Below are positions 45,400-56,812 of a stretch of 64,000 nt of DNA, one piece after another; position 1 is the stretch's first letter; every line of letters starts with the position of its first letter. The notes under the pieces are model-generated. The model had not been told where the DNA came from and did not search any database. It worked only from the letters and a program-made list of their open reading frames with translations. Position numbers and translations under genes: made by a program. The stretch covers positions 69,815 through 133,814 of the forward strand of contig CAWAYV010000049.1 of assembly GCA_963786295.1 (NCBI GenBank). Direction: 5' to 3'. Source of the stretch: JACCZX01 sp963786295 (GTDB lineage Bacteria; Pseudomonadota; Gammaproteobacteria; Burkholderiales; Burkholderiaceae_F).

Positions 45400-47754
45400 A
45401 TGGCGGCAAGGGCAAAAGCGGGCAGCAACGCACAGCGGGCAGCCGACGGCGTCTGGGTGCGTGCGCGAGACGCGGCGCCGCGCTCGGAAGGCAACGACCG
45501 CTTCGGTCAGTTGCTGGCTGAAGCGGGGTGGATTGTCGGTGCCGTCGTGGCGGTGGCGTTGTTTGCAATGCTCGCCAGCTTCAGCCAGAACGACCCGGCG
45601 TTCTCGCACACCGCGAGCGCTGCTGGCGTCGAGAACATCGGCGGCCGTTTCGGAGCATGGGTGGCTGACATCGCGTTGCTGCTCTTTGGGCTGTCGGCGT
45701 ATTTGCTCGTATTCGGTCTGGCGATCACGGTGGTGCGCGGCTTTCGCAAGCTGCACCGCGTGGCGAGCGGCGATCCGCTGAACGACGACCTGCCGGCCTA
45801 TGCGCACGGCATCGGCTTTGTGCTGCTGCTGTTCGGCGCGGTAAGCCTTGAGACGCTGCGGTTTCACACGCTTGGCGTTGCTTTGCCCGGTTGGCCCGGG
45901 GGCGTCGTAGGCAACTCTGTTGCGCAGTTTCTGCAAGCGAGCGTCGGTTTTACCGGCGCTACCGTGATCATGCTGGTCGCGATTGCGATCGGCCTGTCGC
46001 TGTTTCTCGACTTTTCGTGGCTAGCGGTGGCCGAGCGGTTCGGTGGATTTCTCGAAGGATTTTCACGCCGTTCGCGGCGCAAACGCGAGGAGGCCGAAGA
46101 TCGCGCGATCGGCGAAGCCGCGGCGAAGGTGCGCGAAGCGGCCTTGAGTGATGAACGCGAGCGCATCGATGAAGCGCCGCCGGTTCATATCGAGCGCACA
46201 CCCGTGCATGTCAAGCCGTCCGAGCGCAAGCAGAAGGAAAAGCAGGTACCGCTGTTCGCCGAGATGGCCGACGCGCGCCTGCCGCCGCTGGACCTGCTCG
46301 ATGAGCCGCCGCCGAATCTCGAGGCGATCTCTACCGAAACGCTCGAGTTCACGTCACGGCTGATCGAAAAGAAGCTGCGCGACTTCAACGTTGAAGCCGT
46401 CGTCGTCGCCGCGTACCCCGGACCGGTGATCACGCGTTACGAGATCGAGCCTGCAGTTGGCGTCAAAGGCAGCCAGATCGTCAATCTTGCAAAAGACTTG
46501 GCGCGCGCTTTGTCGCTGGTATCGATTCGTGTAGTCGAGACGATTCCCGGCAAGAACCTGATGGGGCTCGAGCTGCCGAATCCACGCCGGCAAGTCGTGA
46601 AACTCTCCGAGATTCTCGGCTCGGCCATCTACAACGAGAGCCATTCGCTGCTGACACTGGGGCTTGGCAAGGACATCTCGGGCAAGCCGGTGGTGCTCGA
46701 TCTTGCGCGCATGCCGCATCTGATGGTGGCGGGTACGACCGGTTCCGGGAAATCGGTCGGCATCAACGCGATGATTCTGTCGATTCTTTACAAGGCCGAT
46801 CCATCGCAAGTGCGCATGATCCTGATCGACCCAAAGATGCTGGAGCTTTCGGTGTATGAAGGCATCCCGCATCTGCTCGCGCCCGTTGTGACCGACATGC
46901 GAGAGGCCGGCATCGCTCTGCAGTGGTGTGTCACTGAGATGGACAAGCGTTACAGGCTGTTGAGCAAGCTCGGTGTGCGGAGTCTGACCACCTACAACCA
47001 GAAGATTGTCGATGCGCGCGCCAAAGGCGAGTTCATCGCGAATCCGTTTTCGCTGACGCCCGCTGAACCGGAGCCGCTCGACACGCTGCCGATGATCGTC
47101 GTCGTGATCGACGAGCTGGCCGATCTGATGATGGTGTCGAGCAAAAAGGTCGAAGAGCTGATCGCGCGCATTGCGCAGAAAGCCCGCGCGTCGGGCATGC
47201 ACTTGATACTTGCAACGCAGCGGCCGTCGGTCGACGTCATCACAGGCTTGATCAAAGCCAATATTCCGGCGCGGATTTCGTATCAGGTCTCGAGCCGTGT
47301 CGATTCGCGCACGATCCTGGACCAGATGGGTTCGGAGTCGCTGCTCGGGCAGGGCGACATGCTCTATCTCGCCCCCGGCACCGGCTTGCCGACACGGGTG
47401 CACGGCGCCTTCGTCGCAGACGCCGAAGTGCATAGGGTGGTCGACGTATTGAAGTCGCGCGCCGCACCGCAGTACGTCGAGGGGTTACTCGAGCCTGTGG
47501 AAGGCAATGGCGAGAGCGGCGAAGCTAGCGCGAACGGCGGTGTCTACGCAAACGAAGCCGATCCGTTATACGACCAGGCGGTCGAAATCGTTTTGAAAAA
47601 TCGCCGTGCGTCGATCTCGCTGGTGCAACGGCATCTGCGTATCGGATACAACCGGGCTGCGCGCCTGCTGGAAGACATGGAGCGCGCCGGCATGGTGTCG
47701 GCGATGCAAAGCAACGGCAATCGCGACATTCTGGTGCCGGCGCGTGAGAGTTGA
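45400..47754 (+). CDS. ftsK: DNA translocase FtsK
   Basis: Division-septum ATPase that pumps chromosomal DNA and activates XerCD at dif. The 784-aa protein has four N-terminal helices (about 45-215), a short linker, the alpha-beta motor (from about residue 300) with Walker A GTTGSGKS at about 445-452 and Walker B VVIDELADLM at about 567-576. A C-terminal gamma winged helix follows (from about residue 720, RRASISLVQRHLRIGYNRAARLLEDME) that reads KOPS sites. The linker is short compared with E. coli FtsK, as is usual in betaproteobacteria. It starts with ATG and is followed by lolA and, further on, rarA and serS. Confidence 0.96.
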   Translation: MAARAKAGSNAQRAADGVWVRARDAAPRSEGNDRFGQLLAEAGWIVGAVVAVALFAMLASFSQNDPAFSHTASAAGVENIGGRFGAWVADIALLLFGLSAYLLVFGLAITVVRGFRKLHRVASGDPLNDDLPAYAHGIGFVLLLFGAVSLETLRFHTLGVALPGWPGGVVGNSVAQFLQASVGFTGATVIMLVAIAIGLSLFLDFSWLAVAERFGGFLEGFSRRSRRKREEAEDRAIGEAAAKVREAALSDERERIDEAPPVHIERTPVHVKPSERKQKEKQVPLFAEMADARLPPLDLLDEPPPNLEAISTETLEFTSRLIEKKLRDFNVEAVVVAAYPGPVITRYEIEPAVGVKGSQIVNLAKDLARALSLVSIRVVETIPGKNLMGLELPNPRRQVVKLSEILGSAIYNESHSLLTLGLGKDISGKPVVLDLARMPHLMVAGTTGSGKSVGINAMILSILYKADPSQVRMILIDPKMLELSVYEGIPHLLAPVVTDMREAGIALQWCVTEMDKRYRLLSKLGVRSLTTYNQKIVDARAKGEFIANPFSLTPAEPEPLDTLPMIVVVIDELADLMMVSSKKVEELIARIAQKARASGMHLILATQRPSVDVITGLIKANIPARISYQVSSRVDSRTILDQMGSESLLGQGDMLYLAPGTGLPTRVHGAFVADAEVHRVVDVLKSRAAPQYVEGLLEPVEGNGESGEASANGGVYANEADPLYDQAVEIVLKNRRASISLVQRHLRIGYNRAARLLEDMERAGMVSAMQSNGNRDILVPARES

Positions 47755-47763
47755 AAGGTGTCG

Positions 47764-48387
47764 ATGTTGAATTCTTTGCGTGCGGTGCTGATTGTCTTGA
47801 CTGCTTTTGCGACACACGCGCACGCCGCGGCGCTGGATCAGCTGCGCAGCTTTCTGACGCAGACCAACAGCGCACGTGGAGACTTCGTTCAGCGCGTAAC
47901 GCCGCGCCAGGGCGCCAAGCCGCAAACGGCAGCCAGTGGGCAATTTGTCTTTCAGCGTCCGGGCAAATTCCGTTGGACCTATGAAAAACCGTACGAGCAA
48001 CTGATCGTTGCAGACGGGCAGCGCCTGGTGCTATTCGACAAGGACCTGAACCAGGTGACAGTCAAGAAGCTGCAAGCGTCGCTGCCGTCGAGCCCGGCGT
48101 CGATCCTGTTCGGTTCCAACGAGTTTGAAAAGGAATTCGACGTCAGCGACGCCGGTGCGCGCGACGGCCTCGAATGGATCGTCGCAAAGCCGCGCGCCAA
48201 GGACACGACGTTCGAGCGCATCGAGATCGGCTTTCGCGATGGCTTGCCGCAGGCGATGCTGCTGGCGGATGGCTTCGGACAGACCACGCAACTGACGTTC
48301 AGCAAGGTCGAACGCAACCCGAAGCTCGACGCCGACGCATTCCGGTTTACGCCTCCGAAAGGCGCCGACGTTCTCGAAGACAAGTAG
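47764..48387 (+). CDS. lolA: Outer-membrane lipoprotein carrier protein
   Basis: Periplasmic chaperone that carries lipoproteins from the LolCDE complex to LolB. About 207 aa, with a signal peptide ending near AHAAA (cleavage about residue 22). The mature domain has the family features SARGDFVQRV, SGQFVFQRPGKFRWTYEKPYEQLIVADG and LDADAFRFTPPKGADVLE. The ATG at 47764 has AAAGG five bases upstream; a GTG at 47758 is an alternative. It starts 9 bp after ftsK in the conserved ftsK-lolA-rarA order. Confidence 0.94.
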   Translation: MLNSLRAVLIVLTAFATHAHAAALDQLRSFLTQTNSARGDFVQRVTPRQGAKPQTAASGQFVFQRPGKFRWTYEKPYEQLIVADGQRLVLFDKDLNQVTVKKLQASLPSSPASILFGSNEFEKEFDVSDAGARDGLEWIVAKPRAKDTTFERIEIGFRDGLPQAMLLADGFGQTTQLTFSKVERNPKLDADAFRFTPPKGADVLEDK

Positions 48388-48479
48388 TCGCTTGGGTCTA
48401 CGTCTTGGCCGCGGGGCGCGGTCATCTTCCGTCGGGCTCCAAGGACTACCAGTACCGCCTGCGGAAACGCCGGGTCTGA

Positions 48480-49330
48480 ATGAATCGTCGACGCGACTGA
48501 AGTTGCGACCAGGAAATCGTCTGGCTGCTCGGCGACGATTTCGGCGCTGAACCGCACAAGATGCGGATGCGCCCATCGCAGCGTGACCAATCGTATGATC
48601 GTCGCTAAGGGTTCACTGCGCAACAAGGCGATCCTGGTGCCGGCGGCACTCGCCATCAGCGCGTTCGGCCTCGGCCACACTCGCCGCTGATCATCGGTGG
48701 CCTTTTCTCTGTTACGAAGGCACCGAGAAGCTGGGCACAAGTTCCAGCACTCCGGGCGCGACGACGCGCATCGCGCAAAGCTCAGCCGCGCGCTGACCGA
48801 CCCCAGCGTGGATCTCGTGGCGCTGGAACGGGACAAGATCAAAGGCGCAATCCGTACCGACTTCATCCTGTCCGCGGAAATTATCGTAATCACGCTGGGC
48901 ACCGTAGCCGCCGCGTCACTGAGCACTCGGATCGGAGTGCTGGTCGGCATATCGCTGCTGATGACGGTGGGCGTCTACGGGCTGGTGGCGGGAATCGTCA
49001 AACAGGACGATGGCGGGCTCGCGCTGACGCGATCGGCGTCGACAGCACTGCAGTCCCTCGGCCGGGCGATATTGGTCGCGGCACCGTGGCTAATGAAGGC
49101 TTTATCGATCGCCGGCACTGCCGCGATGTTCCTGGTCGGCGGCGACATTCTCACCGCACGGAATCCCGGCGCTGCATCACTTCGCGGAGATGGCGTTGCA
49201 CGACATCACAGGCCCGACGGCCATGCTGGGCAACTTGCTGTTCGATGGCCTCGTAGGAATACTGGCCGGTCTGCATCGTGGCCGCGGTGGTGACTCTGTT
49301 GAAGAGTGGCGAACGGCGACCGCACAGTGA
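48480..49330 (+). pseudogene. DUF808 (YedI-type) membrane protein, broken
   Basis: Pieces of a DUF808 protein follow one another in several frames: LLGDDFG near 48516, AKGSLRNKAILVPAALAISAF from about 48604, SPLLIIGGLFLCYEGTEKL (about 48680-48735), then a long stretch with KIKGAIRTDFILSAEIIVIT and VAAPWLMKALSIAGTAAMFL (48800-49140). GIPALHHFAEMALHDITG and VAAVVTLLKSG follow, with several frame changes. No intact start is visible. DUF808 proteins are inner-membrane proteins of unknown function. The locus lies between lolA and rarA, where it interrupts the usual gene order. Real decay is more likely than error because the N-terminal fifth is also missing or unrecognisable. Confidence 0.7.
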
Positions 49331-49473
49331 ATCGCTTCGGCTGACATCGCGCCGAGAACGTGACGCGGTTCATTACGGCGCCTCAGGCCTGGCTACGAAC
49401 CTTGGTTACGGCGATGCCGACTGTTCGCCCCGAGCGCGAACAGAATGGCCTTGGTGCTGTCGGCTGCCACATG

Positions 49474-49924
49474 CTATCGCCGGGCTGCTAGCGACTTGAT
49501 CGCAAGCAACTCGACTTCAAACTGCAGCGTCGCGTTCGGCGGAATCGCGCCGCCGGCGCCCTTGTCGCCGTACGCGAGCGACGGCGGGCAGGTGAGCTTC
49601 GCCTTGCCTCCCACCTTCATCCGCTGTACGCCTTCGGTCCAGCACTTGATGACTCGGTTCAGCGGAAACTCGGTCGGCTGGCCGCGCTTGTACGAGCTGT
49701 CGAACTCCTTGCCGTCCGGAAATGTGCCTTTGTAGTGCACGCGAACCACGTCGGTTTCCTTCGGGCTGGCGCCTTTGCCTTCGGTCAGCGCTCGATACAC
49801 CATGCCCGAATGGCGTTTTGACCGCTCCCTTTTCTGCCGCCGCCTTGCTCGATTACATCATCTTGCGCCATCGCTGCTCCGATAGCTTGTAGCCAATAGC
49901 GATCGCCACTAACTTCTTGATCAT
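49474..49924 (-). CDS. FKBP-type peptidyl-prolyl isomerase, exported, frameshifted
   Basis: A proline cis-trans isomerase. The intact frame 49474-49803 carries the FKBP domain: VVRVHYKGTFPDGKEFDSSY, FPLNRVIKCWTEGVQRMKVG, LAYGDKGAGGAIPPNATLQF. Upstream, the missing N-terminus is visible in other frames: MIKKLVAIAIG from the ATG at 49924 (with AGAGGA upstream), then LQAIGAAMAQDDVIEQ, then AAAEKGAVKTP, joining SGMVYRALTEG. Joining these pieces (about three indels, one clearly an extra T near 49810) gives a signal peptide plus domain of about 145 aa. It is therefore a periplasmic FKBP, unless the short frame is expressed from an internal start in the cytoplasm. Confidence 0.75.
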
Positions 49925-49972
49925 TGCTTTCCTCTTGACTGTCCGATTGCAGGGGCGGATGCTAGCCTGTTG

Positions 49973-51323
49973 ATGACATTTGCCCAATCGATGCAAGACC
50001 TGTTCACTACCACAGCCACCGGCGTTCCGCTCGCCGAGCGCATGCGTCCGCGCACGATCGATGACGTCGTCGGGCAATCGCATTTGCTCGGATCGGGCAA
50101 GCCGCTGCGAGTCGCGTTCGAATCCGGACGGCCGCACTCGATGATCCTGTGGGGGCCGCCGGGCGTCGGCAAGACCACGCTGGCGCGGTTGATGGCTGAT
50201 GCGTTCGGGCTCAACTTCATCGCGATCTCGGCGGTATTGGGTGGCGTGAAAGACATTCGCGACGCGGTCGAGCGCGCGCAGGTCACGCGTGCGCAGTCGG
50301 GCAAACCGACGGTCGTGTTCGTCGACGAGGTGCATCGGTTCAACAAGGCGCAGCAGGATGCGTTTCTGCCGCATGTCGAGTCCGGTTTGTTCGTGTTCGT
50401 CGGCGCTACGACCGAGAATCCATCGTTCGAAGTGATCGGCGCGTTGTTGTCGCGTGCCGCGGTTTATGTGCTGCAGCCGCTGTCGCGCGACGAACTTGAA
50501 ACGTTGCTCGACCGCGCGCTCGCCGCGGAGCCCGAAAGGCTGACCGTTGATGCGCAGGCGCGCAGCATGCTGTTCGACCTCGCCGACGGCGACGCGCGGC
50601 GCCTGTTGAATGCGCTCGAGGTGGTCGGTAACGCGGCACGCGATCAAGAACCTCTCCTCGATCAGCGCCGATTTCTTACGCGACTCATTGCCGGCCACGC
50701 TGCGCCGGTTCGACAAAGGCGGCGAAAATTTCTACGACCAGATCTCAGCGTTGCACAAATCGGTGCGAGGCTCCGACCCCGACGCGTCGCTGTACTGGAT
50801 GGTGCGCATGTTCGACGGCGGGGTCGATCCGCGCTACGTCGCGCGCCGCGCGATAAGAATGGCGGCTGAGGATATCGGCCTGGCCGATCCGCGCGCGCTC
50901 GAAGTTGCACTGGCTGCCGCCGACACCTACGAGCGGCTCGGCTCGCCGGAGGGTGAGCTCGCGCTCGCGCAGGCGATCGTCTATCTCGCGTGTGCGCCGA
51001 AGTCCAATGCGGTCTATCGCGCGTACGGCGCGGTGCGTGCATTCGTCGAACAGGACGGCTCGCGGCCGGTGCCGATGCACCTGCGCAATGCCCCGACGCG
51101 CCTGATGAAGGAGCTTGGCTACGGCGAAGGCTATCGCTACGCACACAACGAAGCCGGCGCGGTGGCCGCGGGCGAGACGTATTTGCCGGAGGGCGTGACG
51201 GCGCAAGCGTGGTATCAGCCGACGGACCGTGGCGTTGAAGCGCGTATCGCCGAGCGGCTTGCTGAATTGCGGCGCATGAATGCAGCGGCGCCGCCGGAAC
51301 GACCACCGCGCGAAGCAAAGTAG
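49973..51323 (+). CDS. rarA: Replication-associated recombination protein RarA, one frameshift
   Basis: A clamp-loader-like AAA+ ATPase (MgsA) acting at stalled replication forks. The first frame has PLAERMRPRTIDDVVGQSHL, Walker A GPPGVGKTT and Walker B VVFVDEVHRF, sensor GATTENPSF and GDARRLLNALEVV. Near 50660 an apparent extra G shifts the frame. The protein continues as ISADFLRDSLPATLRRFDKG and then DQISALHKSVRGSDPDASLYW to the stop at 51321-51323. Corrected length is about 449 aa, normal for the family. It lies 9 bp before serS, as in E. coli. The high conservation on both sides argues for a sequence error or a very recent mutation. Confidence 0.88.
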
Positions 51324-51332
51324 CATTCGGAG

Positions 51333-52622
51333 ATGCTCGATATCGCTTTGCTACGCAAGGATGTTGCGGCCGTCGCGGCGCGACTGAAGACGCGCGGCTA
51401 CGAGCTTGACGTCGAGCGCTTCAACGCGCTGGAAGCCGAACGCAAGGCGGTGCAGACGAAAACAGAAGAGCTGCAAGCGCGGCGTAACGCGCTATCAAAG
51501 CAAGTCGGCGTGCTGAAGGCGAAAGGGCAGGACGCGTCAAGTGTGCTCGCCGAAGCGGGCTCGATTCCGGATCAGGTCAAGACGCTTGAAATGCAGCTCG
51601 CGAGTATTCAGCAGAAGCTGCAGCAGTGGATGCTCGAAATCCCGAACTTGACCCACGAATCGGTGCCTATCGGGACGTCGGCTGAGGAAAACGTCGAAGT
51701 GCGCCGCTGGGGTACACCACGTACGTTCGATTTCCCGGTGAAGGATCACGTCGACGTCGGCACGCCGCTGGGTCTCGACTTCGACACCGCGGCGAAGCTA
51801 TCGGGCTCTCGCTTCACGCTGCTGCGCGGACCTTTGGCGCGACTGCACCGCGCACTCGCGCAGTTCATGCTCGACGTGCAAACGCGCGAGCACGGTTACA
51901 CGGAGTACTACACGCCGTACATCGTCAATGCCGACTGCCTGGTCGGAACGACGCAATTGCCGAAGTTTCGCGACGACATGTTCTGGGTTACCAAGGGAGG
52001 CGGAGAGGAGAAGGAAGAGATGTATCTGATCTCGACTTCCGAAATATCGCTGACCAACACAGTGCGCGAAGAAATTCTGCATGAGTCGGACTTGCCGCTG
52101 AAGTTGACCGCGCACACGCCGTGTTTTCGCTCGGAGTCGGGAAGTTACGGCAAAGACACGCGCGGCATGATTCGCAACCATCAGTTCGAGAAGGTCGAGA
52201 TGGTTCAGATCGCGCATCCCGGCGCTTCGTACGACGCGCACGAAGAACTAGTGGGCCACGCCGAAGCGGTGCTGCAGAAACTCGAGCTGCCATATCGGGT
52301 GATGTTGCTGTGTACCGGAGACACCGGCTTCGGCTCGGCGAAGACCTACGACCTCGAAGTCTGGCTGCCAGGGCAGAACGCTTATCGCGAGATCTCTTCG
52401 TGTTCGAACTTCGAAGCGTTCCAGGCGCGACGGATGCAGGCGCGGTTCAAGAACGCGCAGGGCAAGACCGAATTCGTGCACACGCTGAACGGCTCGGGGC
52501 TCGCGGTCGGCCGCACACTGGTCGCGGTGCTTGAAAATTTTCAGCGAGCCGACGGCGGCGTTGACGTGCCGGTCGCGCTGCGGCCGTTTATCGACGGCAT
52601 CTCGGTTCTCCGCCCGTCGTAA
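51333..52622 (+). CDS. serS: Seryl-tRNA synthetase
   Basis: Charges tRNA-Ser (and tRNA-Sec) with serine. The 429-aa class II enzyme has the N-terminal long coiled-coil arm (about residues 30-105, rich in A, E, K, Q) that clasps the serine tRNA variable arm. The catalytic core then carries LTAHTPCFRSESGSYGKDTR (motif 2 region) and LNGSGLAVGRTLVAVLENFQ (motif 3). It is followed after 39 bp by a tRNA-Ser gene on the same strand, so enzyme and substrate are encoded together. Confidence 0.97.
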   Translation: MLDIALLRKDVAAVAARLKTRGYELDVERFNALEAERKAVQTKTEELQARRNALSKQVGVLKAKGQDASSVLAEAGSIPDQVKTLEMQLASIQQKLQQWMLEIPNLTHESVPIGTSAEENVEVRRWGTPRTFDFPVKDHVDVGTPLGLDFDTAAKLSGSRFTLLRGPLARLHRALAQFMLDVQTREHGYTEYYTPYIVNADCLVGTTQLPKFRDDMFWVTKGGGEEKEEMYLISTSEISLTNTVREEILHESDLPLKLTAHTPCFRSESGSYGKDTRGMIRNHQFEKVEMVQIAHPGASYDAHEELVGHAEAVLQKLELPYRVMLLCTGDTGFGSAKTYDLEVWLPGQNAYREISSCSNFEAFQARRMQARFKNAQGKTEFVHTLNGSGLAVGRTLVAVLENFQRADGGVDVPVALRPFIDGISVLRPS

Positions 52623-52636
52623 CGACGACGCGCAGA

Positions 52637-52642
52637 TATACT
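52637..52642 (+). promoter_or_regulatory. Probable -10 box of tRNA-Ser(CGA)
   Basis: TATACT lies 19 bp before the tRNA 5' end. The other tRNA-Ser gene has the same TATACT (56605-56610) at nearly the same distance. The shared GATATACTT context suggests both are real promoter elements; -35 boxes are not clear. Confidence 0.5.
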
Positions 52643-52661
52643 TCACAGTTCGCCACGCACC

Positions 52662-52752
52662 GGAGAGGTGGCAGAGTGGTCGAATGCGCCGGACTCGAAA
52701 TCCGGTTTACTCCTTTGGAGTAACGTGGGTTCGAATCCCACCCTCTCCGCCA
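52662..52752 (+). tRNA. tRNA-Ser (anticodon CGA)
   Basis: A complete cloverleaf: acceptor stem GGAGAGG (52662-52668) pairs with CCTCTCC (52742-52748). The anticodon loop CTCGAAA has CGA at 52696-52698, a long class II variable arm is present (around TTTACTCCTTTGGAGTAA), the T-loop is TTCGAAT, and the CCA end is encoded. The long variable arm and the UCG codon agree with serine. Confidence 0.97.
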
Positions 52753-52779
52753 CATGCGTTTTGCTGCTGGTTCATTGGC

Positions 52780-53076
52780 TCACTCGCCCTTGTCGCGCTG
52801 ATGAAGGTGGCGGCTACAAAGCATTGAGCCTTGTTCGTATGCGTCCGGCAGCGTGCTGAATTGAACGTCATCGTCGCAGCGCCCGCACTTCTGCAACAGT
52901 ATGGGCGCAACCTGTTGATCGAAGATGACCCGTTGCTCCTGAGTCATCGCGTCCAAACCTTTATGCAGATAGAGCCGCGCTACACCAAAGGCCGACGACA
53001 GTGGATCGATAATTCCCATCTCGCCGAGCATGCGCAACGCTGACATGTTGTCGCTTAGTTGCGGATCATCGCTCAT
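52780..53076 (-). CDS. Hypothetical protein with Cys-rich end
   Basis: A 98-aa frame from an ATG at 53076 that has AAGGGG nine bases upstream. The first two thirds are helical with a family-like look (NMSALRMLGEMGIIDPLSSA, then VARLYLHKGLDAMTQEQRVIF). The last third has LLQKCGRCDDDV and later MLCSRH, a C-x2-C plus C-x2-H arrangement that could bind zinc. I do not recognise a family. It is convergent with the tRNA-Ser gene and could be a small regulatory or stress protein. Confidence 0.5.
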   Translation of the reverse strand: MSDDPQLSDNMSALRMLGEMGIIDPLSSAFGVARLYLHKGLDAMTQEQRVIFDQQVAPILLQKCGRCDDDVQFSTLPDAYEQGSMLCSRHLHQRDKGE

Positions 53077-53319
53077 GCCGCGCATCCCCTTAGAACCGCA
53101 TCATTGCTTTCGCTCCCCATGTCGCTTCAGTGAAGCGCATTATGGAAGGCGTGCCGAGCATATAAACTCGGCTCTCCTATAACAACCCGACAGACGGATT
53201 TTTGATCAGAGGCGTCAGGTTTATAGGATTGCCCCGAAGTATCAAGCAAATACGAGCACTTCGGCTTCCTCCTCTCCGCTAGTCATGTCCGCTTGGCGGC
53301 TAACCGTGAAGGACTAATC

Positions 53320-53523
53320 ATGACCGTCGCACGCATCAGCGAAATCAGCAGCGTCAGCAAAAAAAGCTTCGAAGATGCCATCCTCCAAGGTGTCGCGCGC
53401 GCGAATAAGACGTTGAAGAACGTCAAGGGTGCGTGGGTCAAAGACCAGGAAGTGCAGATCGAAAAAGGCAAGGTGACGGGCTTCAAAGTGATCCTCAAGG
53501 TGACGTTTGTCTTGACTGATTAG
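53320..53523 (+). CDS. Dodecin
   Basis: A 67-aa flavin-binding protein that assembles into hollow dodecamers and sequesters FMN or riboflavin-type compounds. It begins MTVARISEISSVSKKSFEDA and has the typical beta-strand end GFKVILKVTFVLTD. The conserved Trp that stacks on flavin is present (GAWVKDQEV). The ATG at 53320 has AAGGA seven bases upstream; the open frame extends further but without family sequence. Confidence 0.92.
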   Translation: MTVARISEISSVSKKSFEDAILQGVARANKTLKNVKGAWVKDQEVQIEKGKVTGFKVILKVTFVLTD

Positions 53524-53570
53524 CGAACTCGTTTCGAAGCGGCCCGCTGCGTCGCGGTGCCGAACGCGCT

Positions 53571-54485
53571 TTGCGCGAAGCGAAGACCTCCATATTGGTG
53601 GGAACGGCATCGTGGACCGATCCCACGCTGATAAAGTCCCGCCGCTTCTATCCGAAGGGATGTAGTTCGGCCGCCGCGCGGCTGCGCTACTACGCCAGTC
53701 AGTTTCCGCTGGTCGAAGTCAACAGCAGCTACTACGCGTTACCTTCGGTTGAAAACTCGAAGGTGTGGGTGGAGCGAACGCCTGCGGATTTCACCTTCAA
53801 CGTAAAAGCGTTTCGCTTGTTTACCGGGCATCAAACAGCGGTTGACGCGCTGCCGCCGCCGATACGCGACAGGCTTCCGTCGGCGATCGCAACCAAGAAG
53901 ACCATCCAGTACAAGGACGTGCCGAGCGAACTGCTGGATGCGCTGTGGGAATTTTTCATTGAAGCGCTCGAACCGCTCAAGCAGGCTGGCAAATTGGGGC
54001 TCGTGCACTTTCAGTTTGCGCCTTGGTTAACGTATTCGCCGGCGTCACGTGAGCATGTCGCGGAGTGTGTGCAGCGGGTCTCCGGCTACACGCTATCGGT
54101 CGAATTCCGCCACCAGACCTGGTTCAACGACGTGCACCGCGAATACACGTTGCGATTTGAACGCGAGCATGGTTTGGTGCACACCGTCGTCGATGCGCCG
54201 CAAGGGTTTTCGAATACCGTCGCTGCTCATTGGGAAGTTACGCATCCGCGCCTGGCGCTGGTTCGCTTGCATGGTCGAAACGCGGCCACCTGGAATTCGA
54301 AGAGTGCCGTGGCGTCGGACCGGTTCAACTATGACTACTCGGATACCGAGTTGGCGGAGCTCGCCGAGTCGATAAACGATCTCGCCGGTCGCGGCGCCCA
54401 GGTTCATGTGGTCTTCAATAACAACCACGAAGATCAGGGGCAGCGCAATGCTTCAACGCTGGCCCGGCTGCTTCGGGCCGCTTGA
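53571..54485 (+). CDS. DUF72 (YecE-like) protein
   Basis: A 304-aa TIM-barrel-like protein of the DUF72 family. Landmarks are ILVGTASWTDPTLI (8-21), RLRYYASQFPLVEVNSSYY (37-55), the FTFNVKAFRLFTGH segment (74-87), LGLVHFQFAPW, LSVEFRHQTWF and RLHGRNAATW. Its enzyme activity is unknown. The start is a TTG at 53571. It follows dodecin and precedes acs on the same strand but with about 100 bp between, so co-transcription with acs is uncertain. Confidence 0.88.
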   Translation: MREAKTSILVGTASWTDPTLIKSRRFYPKGCSSAAARLRYYASQFPLVEVNSSYYALPSVENSKVWVERTPADFTFNVKAFRLFTGHQTAVDALPPPIRDRLPSAIATKKTIQYKDVPSELLDALWEFFIEALEPLKQAGKLGLVHFQFAPWLTYSPASREHVAECVQRVSGYTLSVEFRHQTWFNDVHREYTLRFEREHGLVHTVVDAPQGFSNTVAAHWEVTHPRLALVRLHGRNAATWNSKSAVASDRFNYDYSDTELAELAESINDLAGRGAQVHVVFNNNHEDQGQRNASTLARLLRAA

Positions 54486-54585
54486 GGGCCGTTGAGCGCG
54501 TGCCTCGAAGCATCAAAAGAGTTAATCTTGTTGGTCCTGAAGCACCGCTCCCACTTCCACTTTCGACAAGGGCGAAGACCAAAAA

Positions 54586-56556
<1,971 letters not shown>

Positions 56557-56561
56557 TCAAC

Positions 56562-56588
56562 GCCCGCGCTATCGCGGGCTTATTTTTC
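56562..56588 (+). terminator. Rho-independent terminator after acs
   Basis: The stem GCCCGCG / CGCGGGC (56562-56568 with 56573-56579, loop CTAT) is followed by TTATTTTT. It begins 5 bp after the acs stop. Confidence 0.92.
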
Positions 56589-56625
56589 GTCTGCAATCGG
56601 CCGATATACTTTCGGCGCAACGATT

Positions 56626-56716
56626 GGAGAGATGGCCGAGCGGTCGAAGGCGCACGCCTGGAAAGTGTGTATAGGTCATAAGCCTATCGTGGGTTCGAAT
56701 CCCACTCTCTCCGCCA
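56626..56716 (+). tRNA. tRNA-Ser (anticodon GGA)
   Basis: The acceptor stem GGAGAGA (56626-56632) pairs with TCTCTCC (56706-56712), and the CCA end (56714-56716) is encoded. The anticodon loop CTGGAAA has GGA at 56660-56662. A long variable arm follows (around ATAGGTCATAAGCCTAT) and the T-loop is TTCGAAT. It reads UCC/UCU serine codons. Sequence to its right differs in character from that to its left. Confidence 0.97.
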
Positions 56717-56812
56717 GTAAGCTTCTCGCCCACACCCGTCATCGTTCGCCCAACCCGTACCTAGCCATGGACCGGCTACTGGGGACCCCATAGTGGGTGG
56801 CAGAGTCGGACC

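Noticed and set aside
53175..53228. Inverted TCCTATAA / TTATAGGA upstream of dodecin
   Set aside because: Only 8 bp arms with a loop near 40 bases; too weak to call an element.
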